Positions 40,246-52,035 of a DNA stretch of 64,000 nucleotides are shown one piece after another. The notes beneath the pieces were generated by a model, which saw only the letters and a program-made list of their open reading frames with translations, did not search any database and was not told the origin of the DNA. Origin of the DNA: Paragonimus westermani (lineage: Eukaryota > Platyhelminthes > Trematoda > Plagiorchiida > Troglotrematidae); the NCBI GenBank assembly GCA_008508345.1, contig QNGE01000150.1, positions 62,001 to 126,000 of the forward strand. Direction: 5' to 3'. Within the stretch, counting starts at the first letter, position 1. Every line of letters begins with the position of its first letter. The position numbers were made by a program, and so were the translations under genes.

Positions 40246-41053
40246 TATTCCAACATGCGAATTGTTCATTCTTACCGACCGAATGTACCGCTCAAGCCAC
40301 TTAGTCTCAGAAGATCCAGCTGCGTTCGCAAATCCTGGCTCGTCTCTCGAGACGCACTTTCAGTCATAATCGCAAGTGCCTCGGAGTCACTGTTAGAATG
40401 TCAATTACTCAGTACCATCACTGATAGATCTGTTCACCAGTCAGAACAAGTTTTCACGGATCCCCAAGGACGTTTGGTGTGTTCATGATAACATCTGTAT
40501 GCAGTCAACCTACCACAAGCCATCCGAATATTCACACCGCTCACTGTTGCTATCATACACCAAACTTCTTTCATCTGGAACGTCTGAATGGTACGCCTGC
40601 ACGTAACTTCAGAGATGTGGTTGCCCTTGCATCCGGTACGCATGTTTTCTACATAAAATTGAAACAGAACGCGTTTCTTTAACAGTGACCTTCACAGTTC
40701 GGTAAATCAGATGATGAACTGATATCTCGGTTGTCATGCTGGATTTGTCTTCACCTAGTCCTTCGCATTGTTGTCTGACTGAACTTCAAGAAGCACTCGT
40801 TCTCCTGACCCCATCCGATAAACTTGCTTGACCCCAGTGTTCACGTTCGTGCGAATTCCTCACCGGTTTGATCGGCCAACGAGCTGGTGACAGCAGCGCC
40901 ATGCGTGACGGGTACGTGTCAAATGCACCACAGCTTTAACGAATGGTGGGTCTATCAAAGGAGTGAGAGCGAGTTGTTGTGTCCAATGATCGTCCAGTCA
41001 TTTGCTCCATCCAACATCCAATCGCAATGGCGAAGGCTATTAGACGTACGAAT
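40246..41053 (-). repeat. Right arm of the long inverted repeat (808 bp)
   Basis: Reverse-complement partner of 38235-39042. The bases just outside (TGAGCC on the right, GATCATG on the left) do not form a target-site duplication. There is no terminal motif that I can assign to a known DNA transposon superfamily. A second inverted repeat begins about 11 bp beyond this arm. Confidence 0.93.
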
Positions 41054-41064
41054 TGAGCCAGCAA

Positions 41065-41204
41065 CGTATTGTGGTGGATTGTCAGGTCGGAGGTGCGAGT
41101 TTTCGAACGCTCGGCCGAATACCTCATCGCGGGGGGGATGTAGGTTCAAAAGCCTGCCGCGATCGAATCAAGAACAACGCGCGCTCTCTCGTTTATGAGT
41201 CATA
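41065..41204 (+). repeat. GC-rich dispersed repeat, copy 1 (arm of a short inverted repeat)
   Basis: Shares GGATTGTCAGGTCGGAGGTG and AAAAGCCTGCCGCGATCGAA with the reverse complement of 41516-41651, at roughly 85-90 percent identity by eye and including a run of seven G. It contains a B-box-like GGTTCAAAAGCC. It looks like a multicopy SINE or the 3' end of a LINE. The family was not identified. Confidence 0.7.
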
Positions 41205-41515
41205 ATTCTAACCCGCAATACCCCCTGATTTCCGTTGTCACGTCGTGTGTACTTCTGACCGCTATACGTGTGTGATGGGCGCCTTCTATCGGGGGGTTTT
41301 CCGCTTGCCATTCCTCGTCTGTTTGTCCGATTTCCTTGCGCGATGGCTCGTCCGGCTGCTCGTGCTGTCCGCCATCCACCCAGTGTTGGCCTTGACCGTA
41401 TTCCAACATCATGTCGAGATGTTCCTCTAAATATTGGAAAAACCACGCCTCCGATCTGGCCGTCTGTGGTATCTCGCCTGCCCTGCCTCGCCCATTGGTC
41501 CGATCCAGTCGAGCG

Positions 41516-41651
41516 ATGACTCATCCGCTCGCGCACGTTGTTCTTGATTCGATCGCGGCAGGCTTTTGAACGTACCTCCCCCCCCGCGTTGAGGTATTCG
41601 GACGAGCGTTGGAAAACTCACACCTCCGACCTGACAATCCATCACAGTATG
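41516..41651 (-). repeat. GC-rich dispersed repeat, copy 2 (inverted relative to copy 1)
   Basis: Partner of 41065-41204. Between the copies, 41205-41515 is also GC-rich, carries long open frames in several registers, and is unlike the surrounding AT-rich sequence. Openness in several frames at once suggests repeat-derived sequence and not a gene. Confidence 0.7.
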
Positions 41652-43748
41652 ACACGTAATCAATATTGTAAGGAATGTGGAATAAATGAGATAGATGTAT
41701 CATTCGGGGTTATTGCACGCCAGAGAGGGCTAGGGAGTGTAGCAATAATGCATGCTCGCACAAGAAACCGCAGATGAATCAGTTGAATTCTTTACCGTGT
41801 ACCAAATTCATATATAGACGCTGAAGTGGCGGCTAAAGGGACGCGCTGTCGTAGACGTGGAACGTGGTTCGCAGCGTGTACGCTGCAGGAATCAGGCGTA
41901 TAAACGGAAGGTGTTTTGTCCTTACTGTGATTTGTTGCACCTTCATCTATTTCCACGCGATTAATTTTCAAGCGATAGCGGTTGGTAAACCATTTTGACG
42001 TTGCCACTGTTGTCTCAGTACAGGTCGTTCAACTCGCTTTGGATGAACAAGGGTCACTCGTTCAGTCACCATTTCTCACCCCTAAATTATGTGCTAGATC
42101 GTGTCCTGTCGACTGATGTATATCTGTACACGGGCTCAAGTTGCCTCTCATTACTGGTTGCTTACCTTGACTTGCACAATAGTTTGGCAGTAACCTCACA
42201 ATCTATGTATAGGATCCCTTTAATAAGACGAGCACCCAAAAGAGAGAAATATAGACGTTTTCACATTTGCAAAACACGCTATGAAAAGCATAGAAACATT
42301 AAAGGCAGCGGCACACCAACAACGTAAAGAGGGAAGTCCGCGCAGCGACCTACACCAGAGATGAACCAATCCGGTGAGGGTAAACGAAAACTGCACTTTT
42401 CAATTTGTTGCGCTACCGTGTGTAGTGACCAGGACACAAGGTTAGACTAAATTAGTGGAAGATACAGGACAAGTGAAATTCGACAGATCGCTCAATTGTA
42501 GCCAAGGTTACCTGGGCGATCGATACCAAGACAACAGTGCATGTGCGGTGGATCGAAAATGAAAACAATTTCGAGTCTGTGCCAGTGGAACAATGTCAAC
42601 TTCCCCTTTCCAAGAGTGTTGTTGCAAAGTGAACTAATCTGAAAACGTCTGATTCAGATTCATAAAAGGAGGGACCAAGGAATCAACAATCGTGAGTGCA
42701 GCAGCAGAGAACGTTTTATCTGGTAACGAAAAGACCGTAAAAGAAACGTATACGCCAAACAATGCACCCTTTCCTTGGATGAATGGCTGCTAGCAAACAG
42801 ACAATGGATAGGCCTAACACTGTCTTTGACAAACTCGGGCGAAAATCTTGTTCGTAACAAGTGTTGTTTTAACAAACAATTCGTGGTCACTGTAAGCGTA
42901 GCTCAACGTTGCTGTAAAAAAACTGTTCAGAGTAGAGAGAAAACCCAATACAACCGATGCCATTCGAACAAAACTTAATAAGTCAGTTACAAAATCAGTT
43001 GACCGATTATACCCTCAACGAGTTAAAAACGTGATGGTCTTTAAATACGTCACAATTTTATCGAGAATTTGCTACTTAACTGAGAGAAAAATATGCCGGT
43101 CACCGACCGATTCCGATTCAGCAACCATCTCCACACAAAATACAAGTACATGCAGGCACCGTTGAAAGTTATTCACCAATGCATTCATCCTCATCCCACA
43201 CAGCATAAACGGGCGCCTGGTGACACCTTCACTATAAAACATTCCCCAAAAGTGCAAATTCATTCTGAACAAATTGTGATATCCCCGCTCCGGGTCCAAA
43301 AGAACACCCAAACATGGAGTTCATCGGCGCTACCATATCCTCTCACCTTCCCTCCTCATGTGCTCTCCTGATGATACCCTTGTTTTCCTGAGACCAGTCC
43401 ACCAACGTATGCTGCTGTTATTATGTTTATACGCATGAAGAATTATCTGTTCGCTCTGTGTCCATGCATAACGTACCTTTTCGATTAAAAAAGATTGAAC
43501 AACCTCGTGTTCTTGATAGACATAGCAACATACGATGCTAAGCGAATGATGACCGCTTAGAGTGAGATAACCAGTGATGAACCGTCATTAGTACTGAAAA
43601 TCACTAACTGGAAGTGAAAACAGCCAGACAATACCTCCACAGCGCTTCAACCAGTAAAGAACTCTACTATCCTCCCGTAGATTTCACCGTGAGAATAAAG
43701 AAATGAAACTTCACAAGAATTATTTGAAAATATCTTATATACAACTAT
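41652..43748. other. Intergenic sequence between the convergent genes
   Basis: From the short inverted repeat to the AGGF1-like stop codon. Frames at 41995-42327 and 43093-43371 are unrecognised. No AATAAA-type signal for the - strand gene was found immediately after its stop; the nearest variant is AATAAT at about 43720. Confidence 0.5.
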
Positions 43749-43907
43749 CTATTCCAGTTTCTCAAATCGTTCAGAAGTTATCGCATAAATACGCGCTCTT
43801 CGAATGTCCTGGGAAGTTGCATTTGTAGGAACGGAAATCTCTGGTCGTGTTCGTTGCTCCACGGAACCAAAGCCAGCTCGTAAGTTTAACCGCGTAGAAA
43901 CAGAAAC
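43749..43907 (-). CDS. AGGF1: AGGF1-like protein, terminal exon
   Basis: On the - strand the exon follows a CAACAG acceptor and starts GTT, phase 0, directly after the G-patch exon. It reads VSVSTRLNLRAGFGS and later SQDIRRARIYAITSERFEKL, then TAG at 43751-43749. Human AGGF1 continues after its G-patch as IQLQLRRTHAGLG and ends with a NWDKARERF segment, so both the position and the motifs match. The exon is 159 bp, exactly 53 codons including the stop. The tail completes the G-patch region and adds the conserved C-terminal helix. The intron before it holds a Penelope-like element. Confidence 0.9.
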   Translation of the reverse strand, partial: VSVSTRLNLRAGFGSVEQRTRPEISVPTNATSQDIRRARIYAITSERFEKLE

Positions 43908-44827
43908 CTGTTGAAGGGTAAAGAAACAGATATTGGTTAAACATATAGAGACAGTGCGTCAAATTATTTAACAGCAAGGAAAAGTTCTTGAAAATGAACT
44001 GATTGCGTACGGAGAACAAGTTTCTGGCTTTTAAGTTAAATGGCAATTGCCGCCAAACAAGTATCCGGTATAGCCCGATTTCTTAAAAGTAGACGGGCGC
44101 GGTCGCATCGTCCGGGAATTGCACCCGTGAACATGTGATTAGTTATGTGGCTCTGTAACCGGTAAGCAACCGTGATTGGCTATATTTGTGAGCTCTTTGA
44201 AATGAGTCATATTTCGTTGCCGCTTCCTCCCGATATATTGAAGGAAACTTTGTCACTCTGTACCGAGAATGTCATTCTTCGTTTCTCTCGAGTAGTCCTG
44301 CCGTCAAACAGAAGACGTGGTCACGGGAAGTCCACTAGGTCCTATCTTAGCAAACTTTATCATTCAAGCGTTACTTTGATGACACGTCAATTTTCAGTCG
44401 ATCTAAACAGATGATAGAAAACCTGGTACAGCATCTAAATGGTTGTCATCCTAATCTGAAGGTCACTTGTGAATTTGAAGTCAACAAATGCTTGCCATTT
44501 CTAGATATCTTAACGAGTCGTCGGGAAGATGGCTCGGTTAGAAGAACCTTTTATAGGAGACCCACGTGGTCAGGCCAATATCTAAAATTCAGCAGCTTCA
44601 CGCCGATCCAATGTAAGCGAGCATTAGTGGGTACACTGTTCACATGAGCAAGGCGAATCTGTACGCATGACAGACTTGCGGAAGAACCAGATCTGATTAC
44701 TTCCGTTCTAAAATCAAATGGTTACCCCAGAATGTTCATAGATAGACATAATAAACAAAAAGTACCACCCGTAGAGAAAAAGAGTCTGCATGCAGCTCTT
44801 TTAAAGGTGATTACATGATACATTGAA

Positions 44828-44853
44828 CATCATCGTCATCATCATCATCATCG
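44828..44853 (+). repeat. (CAT)n microsatellite
   Basis: A run of CAT/ATC trinucleotides with one CGT interruption, between the RT and nuclease parts of the Penelope-like element. Confidence 0.85.
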
Positions 44854-44930
44854 AAGACAGCAATATGTCAGTGGTTCACACTACTGCTTAACTGTCATAC
44901 AACCACGAAGAAAAAGCAAACCCTATATAG

Positions 44931-44948
44931 GGAGAGAGAGAGAGAGAA
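44931..44948 (+). repeat. (GA)n microsatellite
   Basis: A run of GA dinucleotides followed by an A/G-rich tract to about 44975, also inside the Penelope-like element. Confidence 0.85.
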
Positions 44949-45756
44949 GGAAAAAAGAAGAGGACGGGAAGGGACCTAACTACTGAAGATAATTACGTCT
45001 ATGGTCAAACGTTCAACATCAAAGTGCCTACACCTTGCAAACAAACCGAGCTGCAATTGAGAGTAAGGCAAACAACACAGCGACTGAGAAATTCAATTAA
45101 GCGGACGTTCAATGCAGCTGAACTCTGTATAATCGTTCGGACACAGAAATTATCAGTGCCTTCAGTCAAATGAGATAAGCCTATCGGTGCCACTTCACAT
45201 TGTGCTTACCACTGTGTAACTGCGGAGAAAATTACATAGGCAGAACCGAGAGATGCTTGAGTTCCAGAATGGAAGAACATTTACCTAAATGGGTGCAGAA
45301 GTCCGGGTTACTGGAGAATGGTAACGTTGCCGAAACGCGTAAACAGAGTTTCCCCAGTCGCTAGACACGTCCTGACCACCGGTCAGACTATCGATCCACC
45401 TTGTGCATTCAAAATCCTGTTACGTCATTCTGACCCGAGATCCTTACGGTTTGCTGAAGCAGCTGCAATCAATCAACCCAGCCCAGCTCTCTGTGTTCAT
45501 AAACAACTGTTCGTGAACTGGACTCTTCCCTGGATTTAATGACTTATTCTAACCCGCCTATTGATTATCCAACCCTCTAGTTGTTTGCTATGGAAAAACC
45601 CGTCCATGTTATTATAAATTTGGTACTGATTAGTCAATAAGAAATGCTTGCATCTACCAGTTTTCGTGTTCAAACTGCTTTGTTCGAACTGTTCGAGGGA
45701 ACCAAGTGTTTCAAAAAACTTTCTGCTGTAAATTAAGAATAAGCTGTGAGCCTTAC

Positions 45757-46035
45757 CGGTTCCACCATCCCTGAAGCATTTCTTCCCAGACCCTGTCCAG
45801 GACTCCATCCCATTTTCGACATTAATTTTGCACCCCGATTCTCCATCCCCAGTGAAACCGGAACAGCAGATGCCTGAAGGGGTCGTTCCTCACTGTTGAC
45901 TGGACGTTCAACAAAAGGAGGCGGAGCAGCATCCACATATCCTGTTGCCTTCAAATTGGCTTGGATTGCTCGACGCTGAGCGGCCCGATCGTTGTATGTT
46001 TTGGGATCATAGGACATGAATTTGAGCGCACAATG
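45757..46035 (-). CDS. AGGF1: AGGF1-like protein, G-patch exon
   Basis: On the - strand the exon starts after TTGTATCAG and ends GAACCG|GTAAGG: 279 bp, 93 codons, phase 0 at both ends. It contains SYDPKTYNDRAAQRR, matching human AGGF1 NPKYKDRAGKRR. About 45 residues later comes a G-patch, ENRGAKLMSKMGWSPGQGLG then RNASGMVEP, matching KGRKMLEKMGWKKGEGLG then KDGGGMKTP. G-patch motifs bind RNA or activate DEAH helicases, and AGGF1 has been linked to splicing and to angiogenic signalling in vertebrates; which role applies in a flatworm cannot be read from sequence. The region between the two motifs is Pro/Ala-rich and probably flexible. Confidence 0.94.
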
Positions 46036-47276
46036 CTGATACAATGTAAAGCAAACAAAAACTGTGCATGCTAAAAAAGACAGAATATCGAAACACTAAC
46101 TGACTAATAGGTCTGGCATCCCTCCGTGGGTAAACAACATCTCCGCACAGCATAACTCACAAAAGCAGCCGGCATACGAAAAATTGAAGCTAGCTGGTTT
46201 TCCCAGTTTTGCTTAGCTCAACCCGGTGATCCGTGCAAAAACAAGCAATCGCACATAAGAATCACTTGAACTCGATGTACTGTGAATACAACATGGAAAA
46301 TGGAGGGTGATAAGATAGATCAGTCCGATTTCGTACCGATCATTGAATTCAACCAGGGATGCACTTAAAGTTTGGATCATTCACGGATGGCATAAACAGA
46401 GTAATAGGCAGCACGATGTGGCAACGAATTTGGCACAATGCGCGCACAAGTTCAAATAGACTCCTCTGATCAGTCCGTCTCGAAGATCAGCACTGGACGC
46501 GAGATTAACTCCCCTGAAAGCTTGTTAGTAGCGCATATCCTTCTCCAGAACATGAAGTTGAGCTTAGATCTATTCGCCCGTGAGGGGGGGCTTGCTGACG
46601 GTCGTGCCGAAAAGCTGGGAAACGCATTCGAGACAGGCTTTGATGTCAAAACTTTTAAATTCGAACCCAGACATACACTGGTCACAAGATCGTCGCATGT
46701 CGTCAGACTCTCTTCACCGGAACGCAGTAGGACGTGGTAAACTATGGGTCGACGTAGTAATCCTTGGACAGACAAACTAAGCCTGTAGAACGACAATGTC
46801 ATACTTAACACTCGAAGAACTACGTCTGCTCGCAAGGTACGTCAGCGAACATAGCCATGGCTGATGGGTTATTCCACTGCAGGTCAATCAAAAGACCTGT
46901 GAAAATAATTCATTAGCAGCTGTTCGCATTACTTGAGCGAGACTGTTAAGATGTTTTGACTGCTGTCAACGACGGCGTTTCACCCTGAACTGGTTGTTTA
47001 ACTGTATTCACGACCTCTAAGCGTAATTCTTCTCTGTTAGTGCAGTCTACCGAACTTTAGAAATGGCGAAAGTTCCGCTTCGGTGCATAGAGCAGAAGTC
47101 TTCTACTATATAGCAATAAAACCTTTGTGCGGACTTGCAAACCATGTAACAGGGAATACTGGCAAGGCACGCATAACAAACAGACACTGTTGTTAACGAT
47201 TACAACGAGGACCTTACCATCCGGCTTATAATGCATACAAATGTGTGGGAAATTAGATGCGATGGGCACTACTAAC
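46036..47276 (-). other. Intron of the AGGF1-like gene
   Basis: A 1.24-kb intron from GTTAGT (47276-47271) to CAG (46038-46036). It contains a segment open on both strands (46438-46835) with a B-box-like GGGTTCGAATTT on the - strand near 46656-46670, suggestive of a dispersed repeat. Nothing else was recognised. Confidence 0.7.
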
Positions 47277-47344
47277 CTTGACACCATATTTCTCCTTCAA
47301 CATGTCCAGCGTGGCACGACGTTCAGCTTCACGACTGGACAGGC
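47277..47344 (-). CDS. AGGF1: AGGF1-like protein, 68-bp linker exon
   Basis: A microexon between a strong acceptor (TTTCTTTCCCCCTCAG) and AAG|GTTAGT. Two leading bases complete a Gly codon from the FHA exon, then 22 codons read LSSREAERRATLDMLKEKYG and VK. Human AGGF1 has LSKEEKELERRKELKKIRVKYGLQ at this place between FHA and G-patch: a charged helix that ends in KYG. The match of sequence, order and phase is convincing despite the small size. Confidence 0.92.
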
Positions 47345-49089
47345 CTGAGGGGGAAAGAAACCATGAACAGATGTGCGGAGAGTCAGATGAACTGTCGCCA
47401 TTTATTTCTGGATTTGGTGAAATTTCGGATGGGCCATTCGCGAAAGGAGTCACAATTATCACAAAGAGAAAAGATCGCTGAGGACCACAGAAATGTTCAC
47501 ATAAGACCAACACCAAAGAGAGGTCCATCCAAATTTCGATGAAATGCATGTACATCGATAAGGTTAGATTCATCTGATGGCATTCTCTCCGAAGGTCTGG
47601 TGACGCGGGATAACGCAGATCCACGTCGGATCTTGTCTTTACTACTCCACTATTTTGATTAGAAAACAAATGCAAAAGAGTACTGTTTCTGTTTTCCTGA
47701 CCACAGTAATACGTTCAAGTGGATCAATAGAGAAATCCTGTTCCGCCTTTTCAAGGAATACGTTATTCAGCCATGATGATCGATTAGTTTTTAAATCGTT
47801 TCTAGCTTACATACTTAGATGGTCACACTTCATCTCCACACACTATGACCCTAGACATTCTGCAGGGTGCAACTTTTTCCGCATTTTTCTTTTCTTCTTA
47901 AGTGAACCTCATTTATGTTAATAAGATCTCATCCTTGCTAAACCGTGCACATGCCTTCGTTATTGGCGTTCAACATTTGCAGATGTCCCTCGGATGTCGT
48001 CCTGGAGGACAGTCTCGCCGAATTGGCTGGCTGATCTAACGATCCGTAATGTTCAATACGTCCGAATATTTTTCACTTTCTTTTCTTAAAGCAACGTGCT
48101 ACCAAAAGCTTTAGGATGAATGTCTTCAAATACACGTCGAAAGCAGGCCTCTTCTTAGGTCTCAATCTGTTAAATATTTGCGTTTTGTGTTGAGGCACGA
48201 TTCAACACGGTTAACAATACTTTTACAAAGATGAGAAGGCTCATTGTCCTTGTTTTACGTGTAATGTCGCTTTGATTAGGCCCGTTCTCCAGTTTGTGAA
48301 TGCACACGTCCTCCCTTTTCGGTTATATCACTCTGCAGTAATTTTCTTCGGATATCTGAGCAAACAAAATTTTTAGAACTATGAGGTGTTAGTCCAAATG
48401 CAGCGCTACTCCTCATTAGAATAATATTGAACTTACTGAGTTTTAGCATTTTGAATCGTGTAATTCGCCCGTCCCGAAAGTTTTATCAGAAGCAGGTTGT
48501 TTACTTCATTCTCACCATTCGAACTGTAACCACAGCCTCAACGAAGTGTCCTTTCAAAACTATATGTACCAGCATCTTTCCATGCGGTTCCCATGTTATC
48601 CTTTGATTAACACGGATTCTTGCTAACTCCGACAGTTTTCCGAAAGACTGAAACTTTAACATGAACTGCCAACTTTAGTAAATATTCGGTCCACCAAAGA
48701 TGCAGTTGTGTCATTGCCGGGTGTTCAACTACACCCCTGCCCGAAGGAGATAAAACAATTCCGTGATAGGACTTCACTCGAAGATAGTTCAAAGGGTTTC
48801 TTCCACTTGAACATGGCAGGAGTGATCGGTATTAGCGCCGCTTAGTTCTTGCCTTGTAGGCGGCCACCTCGGTCGTAATGATTACTGCGTCAATGTACAC
48901 TTTTTCGCACTTAGCTATAAACATGGGTACAGCCACCTCGAACATTAGCACGACAGCTCGGCGACAAACTCTCACGTGCAACACAATGGGTAAACCGTGG
49001 TCAACCAAATACACCGGTAAAAATGAACAACTAACCGATTGGTCACTTTAATAGCCTGAACAAAAAGGAATAAAAATGTCAATAAATCA

Positions 49090-52035
49090 AGCGTGACATA
49101 TTCCGCCACGTTGACGTTGTAGTCAGGCATGTGCACTGCATCAACCCAGAGGGATATGTCAACTAGGACTTCTGACCTTCCAGATACAACCACATCAGAC
49201 ATGACAGAGGAAATCAGACAAGAATCAGATACGCTCACAAGGTTGCATGCCGCATTACTGACAGTGTAGGAGTACTTGGGTATAAAGGCATGATCATATA
49301 GGCATACAGGACAACTGGTTTTACAGTTGCGGCACCGTCGTTTTCCGATTAAGAAAGATGGGAGTTAGGAAAGGTAAACTCAAACAAAAGGCACTCCGAC
49401 CGCCCAATAGTTGACCGCGACCGCCGGCGTATTATCAAATACGATCGAAAAACACTCTGGTATCACTTAAAAGCCTGATGTAGCCTCCCGCAAAGTCACA
49501 GCGCATAGCAGTGATCAGAATCAAACAGCACTGCCTTATTCACTGTGCCCAGGGGCTACGGAAGCATCTCGTTGTCAGGTGAGTCAGGCTATTGAGTCAC
49601 TGGCTCTAGAAAAGGTCGCTCAAGAAAACCCTGCATTATGTTGTCTCGCGCATCAGACTTCTGAGTCAGTGACTTGGGGAGTAGCCCCTCAAGTCAATTC
49701 TCCATTCACAGAATAAAAACAGGAAGCATTACAGATGACGGTTGCCCACTCACTTTCATCTTCTTCATCTCTACTGTTGACAGCTCTCTATCCAAACGAA
49801 TATAGCCGGTAAACGTTGATACCTTTAACGCCCATACTCTCCGACAACTAGGTCAGCAAGCTGCTTTGGCAAGTACTCTAGCAAATCTGGAACATGATGT
49901 GTGCTGTGTCTTTGAAACCCGCCTCGAGGATCCTAAAATGGTCTTCCGTTTGAATTTGCCTTCCGATAATGTTACGGATCAGCTGTTCTATTCCAGGGTC
50001 TCCGGTTGTCATGAGGGCGAATCTCTTGGTCAGGCTGGAGAGGGGACTGTACTGAGCTCTAAGGCACAACCAAGCCAACTAGACTGAAGCCCAGTGAACA
50101 ATCGCCCATGCGCCGTCAGACTTAGCACCTCAGTCAAATTAGGTCGACAAAAATCTGAAGGACGTTTCTGATCGTCGGGAATAGCGGTAGTACTGTTTAC
50201 AGCTCGGATTGATGATTCATGTACTCGGATGTTCGCCGAACTTGAAATTTAGGTTACAAACATTTAATCACCAAACGAGATGACCTCAGCAGTGCGTAGG
50301 TGTTTCACAGTGGAGCTCTTGGGACCTTTTGTGAAGAGGTCTATTCTAAAAGAGCATTGCAAATACGAGAGAAGTGAAGTTCTGTTGAGTCTACAGAAAT
50401 AATGAACAAACGTTAGCTGATTCCCCTGAGTCCGAATATGAAAAAGACCGTCGTGAACTGAGGGACGAGATTACAAAGAATCTGCATAATAACCGTGAAG
50501 CTTGCATCTTCGACCAAGCTCGAGAGATACAGAATGCACTTTTATCACTGAAAAGCTGATTGCCATCTTCTATTATTCGTGGTAGCATCGACTATCAACA
50601 AGGTTTTAGTGGTAACATACATGACGAACCGTAAGAACCGAACTATTGGTCAGCAACTCCCAAGGGATTGCGAACGGCATGACCCGAATCTTTGTCGTGT
50701 GGGTTGTGTTCTTTTAATACCAAAGGTACCTAGTGGGATCCTTCAAATCAATCCATTGATACGACATGGGCGGTCTGGAAGTAAACCTCCCTCGCAACAG
50801 TTGCGAACCTGTTACTGTGATCCTCATCTCACATTCCTACCGCAACCATCTGGCCGAGGTGCCGATGGCTAGGTTTGTTCTCACGCTACACTTCACTGCA
50901 CCAAAATGGTCTATCCCATTTTTTCTTGTTTTTATTTGGTAACCTTCTGATCCTGTTTACGAACACATACCAGAAACTGGCCTCAACTGTCGCTTGCTGG
51001 GGAAATCAAAAGCAACAGGACAGAACATTAAACCCAAAAGCGATACATTTCCCTGATGGAAACAAACCCCTATTGATTCCACCGGATATCGCTTAGGCTT
51101 ATCGCTTTCAATGTTCAGACATCTATACAGACGGATCAGCAGGCAACTGTTGTGTGCACACTGGAAATCCTTGTCGCCGATATCTGCTGTTTTCCCAACA
51201 CACGGATTCAGGGTTCGGGGGCAGTGTAACGAGTTCAAACGCCTTCGGCTGCTTCATGGTGCAGGTACAATGTGCACTGGTCTGAAAACTGTGCGACTTA
51301 CGCCATTCACCAAGCCAGCGCTGGAACTGTCATGGACACATAAGAAAAGGCGCTGCTTGACTGCACGTCGACACCCGCCTCTATGCTGTCAGACCCATGG
51401 GTGCTGTTAGAGTATTAAGAGGTGTACATTATAAACGCTATTAATTTGTGAGCGCCGTATATTCTCCCAAAATCTGTAATTTCAGCTCACTCAACCTCAT
51501 ACGCAAAGTGCAGAACACGGACATCGTATTACTAGCTGGAGACTTGATAGCCAGCTGCTGATGAATGTGACCTGGGTGTCAGCACTCGTGTGCTTTTTGT
51601 CGGAAAGACGACAGAGAACATTTTTGGCAACTTTGTGCTGACGGTTGAGTCACGTAGTCCACATGCTCACCGGGCTTTTTTCGCACCATACCACTAACCG
51701 CTGGGCAAAAGGGTCGCAAAATGGTCAGGCAGTGACACGTTCACGATATACGAAGGCCCTGACTTTTCCACCGAGAAAAATGAGTACGCTTCGCCTGTCC
51801 AGTAGGGTCCGCGTGAGTATGCGGATTGCAAATTAGAAAAGCTGTGCCGCAATCATTGGTGTGCCTGCATTCATATCTAGCTCTCCCGTTTAACACTGTT
51901 CTAGCAAGTTTTATTCTCCGTAGTAACTTTTCTTCTGGAATGTTCCACATCACCATTGTGGTGAGCAGTGGCCCGCGCCACATTACCTTCTGGACGGGAT
52001 CACGACCGTTATGAGCGACTGTACTGATAACGGCC
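49090..52035 (+). mobile_element. LINE copy A (APE-type non-LTR retrotransposon), heavily decayed
   Basis: Belongs to the same family as LINE copy B. The 5' part shares GATCGAAAAACACT near 49443 and AAAAGCCTGATGTA near 49469 with copy B at 58318-58356. The endonuclease N-terminus is readable as VDTFNAHTLRQLGQQAALAS then TLANLEHDVCCVFETRLED (about 49815-49932), the start of an APE-type nuclease (copy B: LHVCCVSETRI). A GDL segment near 51538 resembles the AGDLNA nuclease box. The 3' end near 51960-51975 (GGTGAGCAGTGGCCCG) parallels copy B at 61644. The RT core is not recognisable; 50280-51480 is too decayed to place. Borders are approximate. Confidence 0.72.

Larger units (their letters stand above)
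44172..45539 (+). mobile_element. Penelope-like element, 5'-truncated and frameshifted (RT plus GIY-YIG endonuclease remains)
   Basis: The RT comes first: LPLPPDILKETLSLCTENV from about 44212, then GSPLGPILANF at 44326-44358, then YFDD at 44372-44383, then LPFLDILTSRREDGSVRRT and RRPTWSGQYLKF to about 44586. The GIY-YIG-type nuclease follows: CGENYIGRTER from 45221, then SSRMEEHLPKW. The tail ends LRFAEAAAINQPSPALCVHKQ...LPW at 45539. This RT then GIY-YIG order is diagnostic of Penelope-like elements, whose nuclease cuts target DNA during reverse transcription. At least three frameshifts and several stops separate the parts, the RT N-terminus is missing, and two microsatellites interrupt the middle. 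It is a dead copy, antisense to the AGGF1-like gene. Confidence 0.9.
43908..45756 (-). other. Last intron of the AGGF1-like gene
   Basis: A 1.85-kb intron with donor GTAAGG (45756-45751) and acceptor CAG (43910-43908). Most of it is occupied by the antisense Penelope-like element. The 44041-44160 stretch outside the element has a GC-rich CGGGTGCAATTCCCGG sequence resembling a T-arm on the - strand, but no tRNA can be built around it. Confidence 0.8.

Noticed and set aside
44100..44140. T-arm-like CGGGTGCAATTCCCGG on the - strand, considered as a tRNA gene
   Set aside because: No matching acceptor stem, D-arm or anticodon arm could be found upstream.
48972..49238. - strand 88-codon ORF with hydrophobic stretches
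   Set aside because: It overlaps the 5' region of LINE copy A, which aligns with LINE copy B on the + strand. It is a shadow frame.
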